Shown piece by piece: positions 16,314-23,944 of a stretch of DNA of 64,000 nt (positions are counted from its first letter, which is position 1; each line of letters begins with the position of its first letter). The notes beneath the pieces are model-generated. The model searched no databases. It saw nothing but the letters and a program-made list of their open reading frames with translations, and was not told the DNA's origin. This DNA comes from Candidatus Roizmanbacteria bacterium (GTDB lineage: Bacteria > Patescibacteriota > Microgenomatia > UBA1406 > GWC2-37-13): NCBI GenBank assembly GCA_016214055.1, contig JACRPE010000021.1, forward strand, positions 1 to 64,000, given 5' to 3'. Made by a program: the position numbers and the translations under genes.

Positions 16314-16361
16314 CTAGGCGAGAATAAAGAGAAAATTGAGTATTTTTGACATAATTATCAT
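16314..16361 (-). CDS. Leader peptide C, 15 aa, hydrophobic
   Basis: ATG at 16359-16361, TAG at 16314-16316, encoding MIIMSKILNFLFILA; a second in-frame ATG three codons later gives 12 aa. The start is 11 bases after the -10, as in leaders A and B. It has the same hydrophobic character but stops earlier. In the next frame the same stretch reads SPRSGI, near the PVRAGI ending of peptide B, so a past single-base change is possible. Confidence 0.4.
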   Translation of the reverse strand: MIIMSKILNFLFILA

Positions 16362-16372
16362 AGACTTATAGT

Positions 16373-16401
16373 AGTGTATCATATTTCGTCTTTATTCTCA
16401 A
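16373..16401 (-). promoter_or_regulatory. Promoter of leader C (TTGAGA-17-TACACT, extended -10)
   Basis: On the minus strand, TTGAGA (16396-16401) and TACACT (16373-16378) are separated by 17 bases, with TGA directly before the -10. It is weaker than promoters A and B. Confidence 0.55.
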
Positions 16402-16413
16402 CTTCAATCTGAT

Positions 16414-16608
16414 TTAACGTACAGGCGGAAGTACCGGGCTTCTATGAGGAAGCTTCATACCTAGAAGACAAATGGGATATAAAGTTGTAGCCAATAACGA
16501 ACTAGCCTGAGCCTGTGCATTTCCAGAAAGAAGTGTCAATACATTAAGGACAATAAGACTTGTAGTTACCGCAATTCTCACTCCTTGTTCTACCCTATTA
16601 TTTTGCAT
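16414..16608 (-). CDS. Small secreted or membrane peptide, 64 aa, with signal-like N-terminus
   Basis: A 64-residue ORF. Basic start, hydrophobic core VTTSLIVLNVLTLLSG, then AQAQA, a plausible signal peptidase I site (AxA) near residues 32-36. The remaining 28 or so residues (SSLLATTLYPICLLGMKL, then a Pro-rich basic tail ending PPVR) contain one cysteine. The gene has a very good promoter (TTGTTT-17-TATAAT with TG extension) 9 bases upstream of the ATG. It lies upstream of leader C and the radical SAM gene on the same strand. It could be a secreted peptide, possibly a substrate of that enzyme, but this is speculation. No homologue recognised. Confidence 0.55.
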   Translation of the reverse strand: MQNNRVEQGVRIAVTTSLIVLNVLTLLSGNAQAQASSLLATTLYPICLLGMKLPHRSPVLPPVR

Positions 16609-16617
16609 AATACACGA

Positions 16618-16646
16618 ATTATATCAATCCAACAGCCCAAAAACAA
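16618..16646 (-). promoter_or_regulatory. Promoter of the 64-aa peptide gene (TTGTTT-17-TATAAT)
   Basis: On the minus strand, TTGTTT at 16641-16646, a 17-base spacer ending in TGA, and TATAAT at 16618-16623. The start codon is 9 bases downstream, so the mRNA is nearly leaderless. Confidence 0.75.
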
Positions 16647-16743
16647 GGAATAACCTACTTTTATACAAGAAAAAAAATACTGCCATATCTTGCCGAATAT
16701 TACCGAAATTATATTTATAATGACAGTGGTGTATAATAATGGC

Positions 16744-17829
16744 ATGATTGCGAAAATCCTTTCCCTCTCAAAAAAACTCATCTCAGTCCCCTCGACCAAA
16801 GAAAACCCGAAGGAAATTCTGAAAGTTTTGGAAGTGGCTGAGGCAGCAGTTGGAAAAGGATTTGCCGTTGACCGATTTAAAAAGAATGGATCGCCAAGTC
16901 TTTTAATTCATAACCAAAAACCGGGAACAAAGAAATTCAAAATAATTCTTGATGCGCACTTGGACGTAGTTCCGGGAAAAGACTATCAGTATAAACCGTA
17001 TGAAAAAGACGGAAAGTTATATGGACGAGGCGCCTATGATATGAAAGCTCCCGGCGCCGCTGAAATATTAGTTTTCAAAGAACTGGCTAAAAAAGTTTCT
17101 TATCCCCTTGCGCTCCAACTCGTCACCGATGAGGAAATCGGGGGATTTAACGGAGCAAAACACCAGGTAGATGAGGGTGTGCGGGCAGATTTTACGATTG
17201 CAGGTGAATCGACTGAGCTGGGGATAAAGAACGCGGCAAAGGGCATCGTGTGGGCAAATATCAAGGCGCGCGGTCAAGCCGCACACGGCGCTTACCTCTG
17301 GCAAGGAAAAAGTGCCATCTGGATGATCCAATGCGCACTCAATGCTCTGGAAACGAAATTCCCTGAACCGAAAAAAGAAATTTGGAAGACGACAATAAAC
17401 GTTTCAAAGATATATTCTAGCAATGATACTTACAATAAAGTTGCTGAAGATTGTACTTTAGGAATTGATGTTCGATTTATTCCTGAGGATGCAAAAACTA
17501 TAGTAAATAAAATAAAGAATCTTTTGCCTAAAGAGGTGGAGTTGGAAGTTCTCGTAAATGAACCTGCTCAGTTCACCCCAGAAACAAATGAATACGTTAC
17601 TCTGCTCAAAAACGCATCAAAGGAAATAACCGGAAAGAAGGCCGAAATAATTGTCAAACATGGAGGTTCAGACATCCGACACTTTAACCGAGTCGGTTGT
17701 GAAGGAGTTGAGTATGGACCTCATGGTCATGGTATCCATACCGATGACGAATGGGTTGATATAAAAAGTCTTGAGGCCTATTATAAAATACTGAAGGCAT
17801 TCCTTTTATCAGTTGAGAAAAATATATAA
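16744..17829 (+). CDS. M20 family metallopeptidase (DapE/ArgE/carboxypeptidase G2-like), copy 1
   Basis: A zinc-dependent exopeptidase or deacylase of about 361 residues. Zinc-ligand motifs: LDAHLDVVPG (His and following Asp), GRGAYDMKAPGAAE (bridging Asp), TDEEIGG (catalytic and ligand Glu), FTIAGEST region, and KHGGSDIRHF with the C-terminal histidine. The dimerisation domain spans about 170-280 (RGQAAHGAYLWQGKSA). The ATG at 16744 is 6 bases after TATAAT (16732-16737). An upstream start at 16690 would add 18 residues across the promoter and is unlikely. The substrate (peptides or acyl-amino acids) is not defined. A close paralogue follows 3 bases later. Confidence 0.88.
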   Translation: MIAKILSLSKKLISVPSTKENPKEILKVLEVAEAAVGKGFAVDRFKKNGSPSLLIHNQKPGTKKFKIILDAHLDVVPGKDYQYKPYEKDGKLYGRGAYDMKAPGAAEILVFKELAKKVSYPLALQLVTDEEIGGFNGAKHQVDEGVRADFTIAGESTELGIKNAAKGIVWANIKARGQAAHGAYLWQGKSAIWMIQCALNALETKFPEPKKEIWKTTINVSKIYSSNDTYNKVAEDCTLGIDVRFIPEDAKTIVNKIKNLLPKEVELEVLVNEPAQFTPETNEYVTLLKNASKEITGKKAEIIVKHGGSDIRHFNRVGCEGVEYGPHGHGIHTDDEWVDIKSLEAYYKILKAFLLSVEKNI

Positions 17830-17832
17830 TTT

Positions 17833-18903
17833 ATGAGTTCGCAAGTTTTAGAACTTACCAAACAGCTTGTTTCTATTGAATCAATTGATGCAAAAAAAGA
17901 TAAATTACAGGAGGTTATTGATGTTGCGGTTAAACACCTGGATGGATATACGATTGAACGATTTAACCAAAATGGAAGACCCAGTATCCTTGCTTATTCC
18001 GGAAATAAAAGACCGGAAAAATTTAAGATCATTTTGAATGCTCATCTGGACGTTGTGTCTGGAAAACCTGAACAGTTCACACCCGTTGAAAAAGAAGGAA
18101 AATTATATGGTCGGGGAGTGAATGATATGAAGGCAGGAGGTGCGGCTGAGATACTCGTCTTTAAAGATCTTGCAAAGACTCTTCCCTACCCGATAGGCCT
18201 TCAATTAGTGACTGATGAGGAAATCGGCGGATACGATGGCACGCAACTTCAAATTAAGCAAGGGGTGCATACTGATTTTGCAATTGCAGGGGAGCCCACT
18301 GATTATGGAATAAATAATAAAGCAAAAGGCATCGTCTGGATGAATGTGAAGACAAAAGGAATCGCGGCACACGGTGCATATCAATGGCGAGGCGAGAGCG
18401 CAATCCTCAAGATGAAAAAAGCGTTGGACGCAATAGAACGCGAGTTCCCAGCCCTCACCAAGGAAGAATGGAGAACCACGGTTAATATTGCAAAACTGGA
18501 TACTACGAATACGACCTACAACAAGGTTCCGGATAATTGCGAGATGAAACTCGATATCCGTTTTATTCCCGAAGACTGGAAAACAATTAAACAAAAAATA
18601 GAAAAGATGTTTGAGGGTATGGAACTTGAATTTCTTGAGTTTGAGCCTCCCCAGTTGACCGATGAAAATAACAGCTATGTAAAAGCTCTACAAACATCAA
18701 CCGGAACGGTGACGGGAACTCCTGCAAAAATAATTGTCAAACACGGCGGGTCAGATATCCGTCATTACAATGGAATACATGAGGATGGAGTTACTTTTGG
18801 ACCGATTGGCGCCGGATTACACAGTGATAACGAATGGGTGGATATAAAAAGTTTGGATGAGTATTACGAAATCTTAAAGAACTTTTTACTGTCCCTTAAA
18901 TAA
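17833..18903 (+). CDS. M20 family metallopeptidase, copy 2 (tandem paralogue)
   Basis: A 356-residue protein closely similar to the preceding gene along its whole length: LNAHLDVVSG, GRGVNDMKAGGAAE, TDEEIGGYDG, KHGGSDIRHYNG and the same AAHGAYQWRGESA lid. All predicted zinc ligands are kept, so both copies should be active. The 3-base gap between them points to a tandem duplication and co-expression. The two probably differ in substrate. It ends one base from the stop of the convergent PBP gene, with no terminator hairpin visible. Confidence 0.88.
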   Translation: MSSQVLELTKQLVSIESIDAKKDKLQEVIDVAVKHLDGYTIERFNQNGRPSILAYSGNKRPEKFKIILNAHLDVVSGKPEQFTPVEKEGKLYGRGVNDMKAGGAAEILVFKDLAKTLPYPIGLQLVTDEEIGGYDGTQLQIKQGVHTDFAIAGEPTDYGINNKAKGIVWMNVKTKGIAAHGAYQWRGESAILKMKKALDAIEREFPALTKEEWRTTVNIAKLDTTNTTYNKVPDNCEMKLDIRFIPEDWKTIKQKIEKMFEGMELEFLEFEPPQLTDENNSYVKALQTSTGTVTGTPAKIIVKHGGSDIRHYNGIHEDGVTFGPIGAGLHSDNEWVDIKSLDEYYEILKNFLLSLK

Positions 18904-18904
18904 G

Positions 18905-21100
18905 TTAGGGAGTTGGACTCGGAGTTACTCCAAACAACGAGTCGCGGCATGAAGCTTTTGCTTCGGTACCCTTCAGGAAGTATTCGATTTTTCCAAAGTA
19001 ACAAATCTTCTCTGTTATGTCGGTTGGTTTTTGAAACCAGGTGTTGTTTCCATACTTGGTCAACATCAGTTTCATAACCCGGTTCCAAATGGGGGCGGCG
19101 CCGGTGATACCGGATGTCAGATACGGATTCATCGGGGTATTATCATTATTCCCAACCCATACGGCAACCAGAAACTCTGGCGTGTATCCGATTGTCCAGT
19201 TGTCTTTTTTTTCATCTGTGGTTCCCGTCTTGACCGCGACCTTATATCCGGGGATTTCAAGGGCTGAATTCGTACCGAATGCCCACCTGCGCGCAAAATT
19301 ATCAGAGAGAATGTCAGACATGATATAGGCAATTCCCTCATCCAACACTTTCTTTTTTGCGGGCCGGAGTTCATACAATCCTCTTTCCTTTGTGTCCTGT
19401 ATTTTTAAAATATCAGTGACATCTATTTTATTTCCTCCATTGGCAAAAACTCCAAAAGCGGTTGCCATATCCGTCATGTGAACTTCACCACCTCCCAAAG
19501 TCAGGGAGAGTCCGAAACGGGAAGGATCATCCCACGTACTAATTCCCATTTTCTTTGCATGCGCAACAAATGAATCTACTCCAACCGCATTCAGTGCGCG
19601 GACTGCAGGAATGTTAAAAGAGTTTGCCAGTGCAAAACGTAAGGGAACCCTTCCATGATATGTCCCGTCATAGTTTACCGGTTGGTAGGGTCGGCTTCCG
19701 GGTATGGAAAAGGAAATGGGAGAATCATCAAGTATAGTTGCCGCAGTAAATCCCTTTTCAAGAGCAAGGGAATACATGAGGGGTTTTATCGAGCTTCCCG
19801 GTTGGCGAAGAGCCGTGGTTACATTAAATGCGCCGGAGGGAGCCGCAAAATAATCAGCAGATCCGACCATGGCAAGTATTTCCCCCGTACTCGGTTTTGT
19901 TATCAATATTGCCCCATTGGACACATTTAAATTCTTAATTTTTTCCAATTCCTCCCTCAGAATTTTTTCTGTTTCTTCTTGAATATCCAAATCAAGAGTT
20001 GTAACTACATTCAACCCTCCTTCTTCAACTGTCCGCTCACCATACATCTCCTCAAGATTTGATTTCGTATAAAAAACAAAGTGGGGTGCCTTTATGGAAG
20101 TGGTAAGAGGAATCGTTTCCACGATTGAATTTTGAGCCCTTACCCGTTCGTTTTCATCAATAAATCCCTGCTCCCTCATTTTCTTCAGCACTTCGTTCCG
20201 TCTTTGTAATGCAAGATCAGGATTCACATACGGGGAATATATCGACGGTGCCTGTGGCAATCCGGCAAGCAGGGCCGCCTCTTCCAAGCTCATTTCTATA
20301 GCGTGCTTTCCGAAATAGGTTTTTGCCGCCTCCTCTATTCCATATGAAGACCCTCCGTAGGGTACCTGATTTAAGTACATTTCTAAAATTTGTTCTTTAC
20401 TGAAAAGTTTCTCCGTCCACAGGGCAAGAATAATTTCTTTTATTTTACGTTGAAATGTCCGCTCAGGAGTTAAAAGAGAGCTTTTTACTAATTGCTGGGT
20501 GATAGTTGACCCTCCCTGAAGAGATTTGGTAACCAGGGTTTCGCGGAGAGCCCGCAGGACACCGCTTGATAAGGAAACGCCGTTGTGTTTAAAAAAATCT
20601 TTATCTTCAATTGCAATTGCCGCCTGTTTTATATATGCCGGCAACTCACTTACTTTTATAGGCGTTCTGTTTTCATCGCGGTATATTTCATAAAGTAATT
20701 TTCCGTTACGATCATACAGATGTGTTGATTGCGCAAAATTAATCTTACCAATACTTTTGGGAGACGGAAGTTGCACAACAAATTGATATGCAGAGTAGAA
20801 TAAAATTACCACCAAGCAAATCAAAAACCCCAGGATGGCAAACCGGAACTCACGGGAAAATAGAGAAACAAAAATCCGGTAAGGCAACAATATAATCCAA
20901 ATAATAAAAGACACCGTTTTTTGAATAAAATGAAACATGAGCATGATGAGAATCTTTAAAAAAGGAAGAAGAAATTTTCCCCAACGGGGAATGTGTGTGA
21001 AAGGAAAAAGAACGATTTTCTGTGAAAATTCTCCGATAGTGATAAACAGATTTACGATCAAATAGCTACAATAAAAGAAAGTGCGCAATAGTTTTTGCAT
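18905..21100 (-). CDS. Class A penicillin-binding protein (glycosyltransferase/transpeptidase)
   Basis: A 731-residue bifunctional peptidoglycan synthase. The N-terminus is unusual: about 105 residues with three hydrophobic stretches before the usual anchor (RFAILGFLICLVVILFYSA, near 86-104). The GT51 domain has EDKDFF (E165, catalytic), QGGSTITQQLVK (near 195-206) and KIKEIILALWTEK. The transpeptidase domain has S436-x-x-K439 in GSSIKP, S494-F-N496 and K624-T-G in VKTGTTDE. The C-terminus ends in a short TPSPTP tail. It polymerises lipid II and cross-links stem peptides outside the membrane. It follows the sortase gene on the same strand (48-base gap). Confidence 0.95.
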   Translation of the reverse strand: MQKLLRTFFYCSYLIVNLFITIGEFSQKIVLFPFTHIPRWGKFLLPFLKILIMLMFHFIQKTVSFIIWIILLPYRIFVSLFSREFRFAILGFLICLVVILFYSAYQFVVQLPSPKSIGKINFAQSTHLYDRNGKLLYEIYRDENRTPIKVSELPAYIKQAAIAIEDKDFFKHNGVSLSSGVLRALRETLVTKSLQGGSTITQQLVKSSLLTPERTFQRKIKEIILALWTEKLFSKEQILEMYLNQVPYGGSSYGIEEAAKTYFGKHAIEMSLEEAALLAGLPQAPSIYSPYVNPDLALQRRNEVLKKMREQGFIDENERVRAQNSIVETIPLTTSIKAPHFVFYTKSNLEEMYGERTVEEGGLNVVTTLDLDIQEETEKILREELEKIKNLNVSNGAILITKPSTGEILAMVGSADYFAAPSGAFNVTTALRQPGSSIKPLMYSLALEKGFTAATILDDSPISFSIPGSRPYQPVNYDGTYHGRVPLRFALANSFNIPAVRALNAVGVDSFVAHAKKMGISTWDDPSRFGLSLTLGGGEVHMTDMATAFGVFANGGNKIDVTDILKIQDTKERGLYELRPAKKKVLDEGIAYIMSDILSDNFARRWAFGTNSALEIPGYKVAVKTGTTDEKKDNWTIGYTPEFLVAVWVGNNDNTPMNPYLTSGITGAAPIWNRVMKLMLTKYGNNTWFQKPTDITEKICYFGKIEYFLKGTEAKASCRDSLFGVTPSPTP

Positions 21101-21148
21101 GATGCGTATTTTACCAGATATTATAGGCTAAATCAAAGGTAAATATCT

Positions 21149-21889
21149 TCAGGGGAGTTGGACCAGTTTTGACCGTACTACCAACCGTTTCCAATAGGTA
21201 CCAGGTGGAACACATGTTATAAGGGTGATGTAGGATGCATCATAAGTCTGATCCAGAACCGATATTTTTTCAGGACTGACCACATACATGTCTGTAACTT
21301 CGTATTCATACTGCAAATCGCCAACCTGGACCATAATCTTATCCCCCTTTTCAAGCGAGGGAAGATAGGTAAATATTGTCTTGTAATCCTTTTCGTTATA
21401 CAACTGGGGCAAAGTGGAGTGCCCGAAGATGGCAACGTTGCCGTATTCCCCCGGCATGGTTTTTGGAAGATAATGTACCAAGCTTTTTGAGAGATCCTCT
21501 CCCCCGACCACAACGTGCGCGCGGGTGATGTTCAACTTGGGTATAGAAATATAGTAGTCTTTGATATTGAAATTGCTGGAGTCATTTTTTTGTCCGCGGG
21601 AGGGGAACCACAAACTTGCCTGAGTAAAATCGCGTAAATTATTTGAATACACATCATAGCTCCCCAGAGTTGACCCTACCGAATTCAATGAGGACCCATT
21701 GCCAGTTGCCGGAACTGGAGATACAGTATTTGACTGCATAAAAAGACGCGAATAAAGCTCAAAGGATATGACCGGATAAAATGACCAAAACAGCAGAAGC
21801 ATTCCCAGTATGAGGGATATGTAGGAAAAATGGTTCACCACCCTCCGCTTCAATGAATTATTTTTTTTGAGATAAACGTGAAGTGGCAT
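21149..21889 (-). CDS. Sortase (transpeptidase)
   Basis: A 246-residue membrane-anchored sortase. A hydrophobic anchor lies at 22-42. The sortase barrel has catalytic H157 (VAIFGHST), C226 (TLITCVPPGT, the TLxTC motif) and R235 or R239 (KRLVVRS). It attaches LPXTG-type proteins to the cell surface; a likely substrate ending LPETG is encoded at 31370-31999. The gene starts 8 bases after the upstream membrane protein and precedes the PBP, so surface anchoring and wall synthesis share an operon. The class is not certain; the sequence is nearest class D/E types. Confidence 0.92.
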   Translation of the reverse strand: MPLHVYLKKNNSLKRRVVNHFSYISLILGMLLLFWSFYPVISFELYSRLFMQSNTVSPVPATGNGSSLNSVGSTLGSYDVYSNNLRDFTQASLWFPSRGQKNDSSNFNIKDYYISIPKLNITRAHVVVGGEDLSKSLVHYLPKTMPGEYGNVAIFGHSTLPQLYNEKDYKTIFTYLPSLEKGDKIMVQVGDLQYEYEVTDMYVVSPEKISVLDQTYDASYITLITCVPPGTYWKRLVVRSKLVQLP

Positions 21890-21897
21890 AAATATGG

Positions 21898-23925
21898 CTA
21901 CGGTGATTCAATCGTAAGGGTTATATTTCTCTCAAATAAGGGAAGCATGTTTTTGATAAAAATGAGGGGCGGCTGTACTTCAATACTGCTTGATTTTGTG
22001 CCATACTCTGATTTTAATAATTCTTCAACTGATGACACCTGTTTTCCCCGTATTTGAGTCATGACGTTCTTGGTATCAATTTTTTTTGTTCCCTTTGCCT
22101 TTAAGCTAAGTTGAATAGTAAGTCCTGTTTTGTCTTTGGTTGCGGATATAATTTTAAATTCAAGGTTTTTATCTTCAAGAGTATAGCCGGAAGGTATGTC
22201 TTTCCCTATTTCTTTTTTAAGAATCGCATTCATCAGTGTCGTATCAAAATAATAATACTTCGCCACTACCTTTGCCTGAAGTGACAGATTCTCTCCTTCC
22301 TCCCCCAGTTCCTTTGAAAATTTGACATCGGTCAACTGGAAATCCATAAGGGAGTCAAGAAGGGTGACCTGCTTATCCTGTGTTTTCAAAATTTCCTGTT
22401 TCTGTTGGTCCTTTGCTTTTTGCAAAAGAGAGACCTTGAGATCTTCCTGATCACGGCTTGAAACCGTTCTTACCGTTTTTCGGGTACCTCCTATAAATGC
22501 CACATCATTCATAGCAAAATAAATTGACTGAGACAGGTCTGCAATTTTGAACCGTTTGGATTTGTCCACATTTGACTCGGTGCCGATATCCTGCGCAGTC
22601 ACTTTTACTTTTGACTTACCCGGTAATTTAGCCGAGGCATCACTTGCGAGGGTTGAGGCCGCAACTTTAACTTCATCATCTGTTACAAATTTAAAATTAT
22701 CCAACTGGATAAGTGTTCCTTTACTGAATACTTTGTCCTTATCGTCAAAATTATATACGGTTACCTCCCCTTTAGCCTTTTCTCCTATGTCCCGTTTGCC
22801 AGTGGTTATCTTTACGTCCTTCATCGCAACTGAAGAAGACGCGGATTGAACTGTGAGGAATCCGTCTTTAGTTTGATCAAATACTCCGCTCGTGGTTATT
22901 TTCTTCTCAATCGGAAATGATGCAAAAGTTGCGGTAACAAGAGCTTTGTGCAGATAAAATTCAAAGAGAAAGAGTGATGCCCCAATACCAAAAACAACGA
23001 GTAGGGCCCAGAGATACTGCTTTTTGAAACCTCCCTTCGTTGAAAAGGAGGGAATCTTCAAATTTCTGAAAAATTTCTTTGGAGATGGGGGAGGAGTGCT
23101 TTGTTTAATGACACTCTCCCCTACATCCTGACCCACTACAAAGCCCAAAACTTCCTTAGGTTCCACCTCAGTCAGCGCAGACTGAGAGGATGGCGCGCTT
23201 CGATAAATTTGTTCTTCAAACACCGCAAGTAGCCCTTCAAATATATGCTCTTCCTTCAGTATTTCTACCCGGGGAAGCTGTACGAACAGATCAGGACTCC
23301 ATTTATGTGATATTATTTTTGTTGACTCTTCAACCAGTCCTGAGGAGTTATATAAAATGATCCTGTTAGGAAGGTTCGTATTTCTCCCCACATCATCGAG
23401 AACCGAGTGAAGATCGTCTATGATGTTATCCGTTCTTGCGATCACATAATTATGCATCTTATGTCCGCCCTTATAGATGAAAATGTCAATATTGGTGTCG
23501 TCAAGTTCGATGAGAATGGAGGTGAGGGGAGTCCCCTCTTTGGTTTGCAAATATGAAGCCACTGCCTCATAACACTCTATATAACCTATCGGCTTTATTT
23601 CAATACTTTTGGTGAGCTCCTTTATTTTTTGAAGATACAATTTCTTTATTTCCTTGGTCTTGCTGTCAACCAGATGAGAAAACAGAAAGAAAATGGTTTT
23701 CTCAATTCTGCATTTCGTTTCATTTTCCAATTTGAAGAGGGCGTCGTCAACATTTTGAGTAAGACTTTCCCAACCGTTGGTGTAAGTAAACTCCTTTTTT
23801 GCAACGAGTGAGAGTTTTTTGTTTGCTCCGCTAATGATATATCCAATCCCCTTATTTTCTTTCAAAAAAAGGCCGAAATAATAATCGCGTGGAGGCGTGT
23901 TGTCAGAAAAAAAGGGGAGCTTCAT
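21898..23925 (-). CDS. Membrane protein: PilM-like cytoplasmic domain plus baseplate J-like exterior
   Basis: A 675-residue protein with one hydrophobic segment near residues 308-326 (QYLWALLVVFGIGASLFLF). The N-terminal 240 residues have alternating strands and helices that recall the actin-like fold of PilM (for example TSILIELDDTNIDIFIYKGG). The exterior part has repeats such as KAKGEVTVYNFDDKDKVF then SKGTLIQL, of the type annotated as baseplate J/gp47-like in other CPR genomes. I infer a link between cytoplasm and envelope, perhaps for pili or another surface machine; function unproven. Co-transcribed with the solute-binding protein upstream (19-base gap) and sortase downstream. Confidence 0.6.
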   Translation of the reverse strand: MKLPFFSDNTPPRDYYFGLFLKENKGIGYIISGANKKLSLVAKKEFTYTNGWESLTQNVDDALFKLENETKCRIEKTIFFLFSHLVDSKTKEIKKLYLQKIKELTKSIEIKPIGYIECYEAVASYLQTKEGTPLTSILIELDDTNIDIFIYKGGHKMHNYVIARTDNIIDDLHSVLDDVGRNTNLPNRIILYNSSGLVEESTKIISHKWSPDLFVQLPRVEILKEEHIFEGLLAVFEEQIYRSAPSSQSALTEVEPKEVLGFVVGQDVGESVIKQSTPPPSPKKFFRNLKIPSFSTKGGFKKQYLWALLVVFGIGASLFLFEFYLHKALVTATFASFPIEKKITTSGVFDQTKDGFLTVQSASSSVAMKDVKITTGKRDIGEKAKGEVTVYNFDDKDKVFSKGTLIQLDNFKFVTDDEVKVAASTLASDASAKLPGKSKVKVTAQDIGTESNVDKSKRFKIADLSQSIYFAMNDVAFIGGTRKTVRTVSSRDQEDLKVSLLQKAKDQQKQEILKTQDKQVTLLDSLMDFQLTDVKFSKELGEEGENLSLQAKVVAKYYYFDTTLMNAILKKEIGKDIPSGYTLEDKNLEFKIISATKDKTGLTIQLSLKAKGTKKIDTKNVMTQIRGKQVSSVEELLKSEYGTKSSSIEVQPPLIFIKNMLPLFERNITLTIESP

Positions 23926-23944
23926 ACTTCATTTTAGCATAATT

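Larger units (their letters stand above)
16244..16366 (-). promoter_or_regulatory. Leader RNA C: peptide-coding attenuator of the radical SAM gene
   Basis: The predicted 5' UTR of about 120 bases includes a 15-codon leader ORF (16314-16361), an 8-bp helix (16295-16302 with 16337-16344) enclosing a TCTCGC/GCGGGA hairpin, and a terminator (16250-16276) ending 7 bases before the ATG. The minus-strand GCGGG and TATG within 16301-16312 can pair with CATA and CCCGC within 16272-16282, the 5' arm of the terminator. A second inverted repeat of 11 bp (16320-16330 with 16389-16399) overlaps the promoter side, so only the lower arm is certainly in the RNA. The layout is the same as in leaders A and B. 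Confidence 0.6.

Noticed and set aside
8353-16401. Known riboswitch classes (TPP, SAM, preQ1, fluoride, glycine, c-di-GMP, guanidine) for leaders A, B and C
   Set aside because: None of the class-defining conserved sequences is present; the short ORF covering the pairing region fits peptide-based attenuation better.
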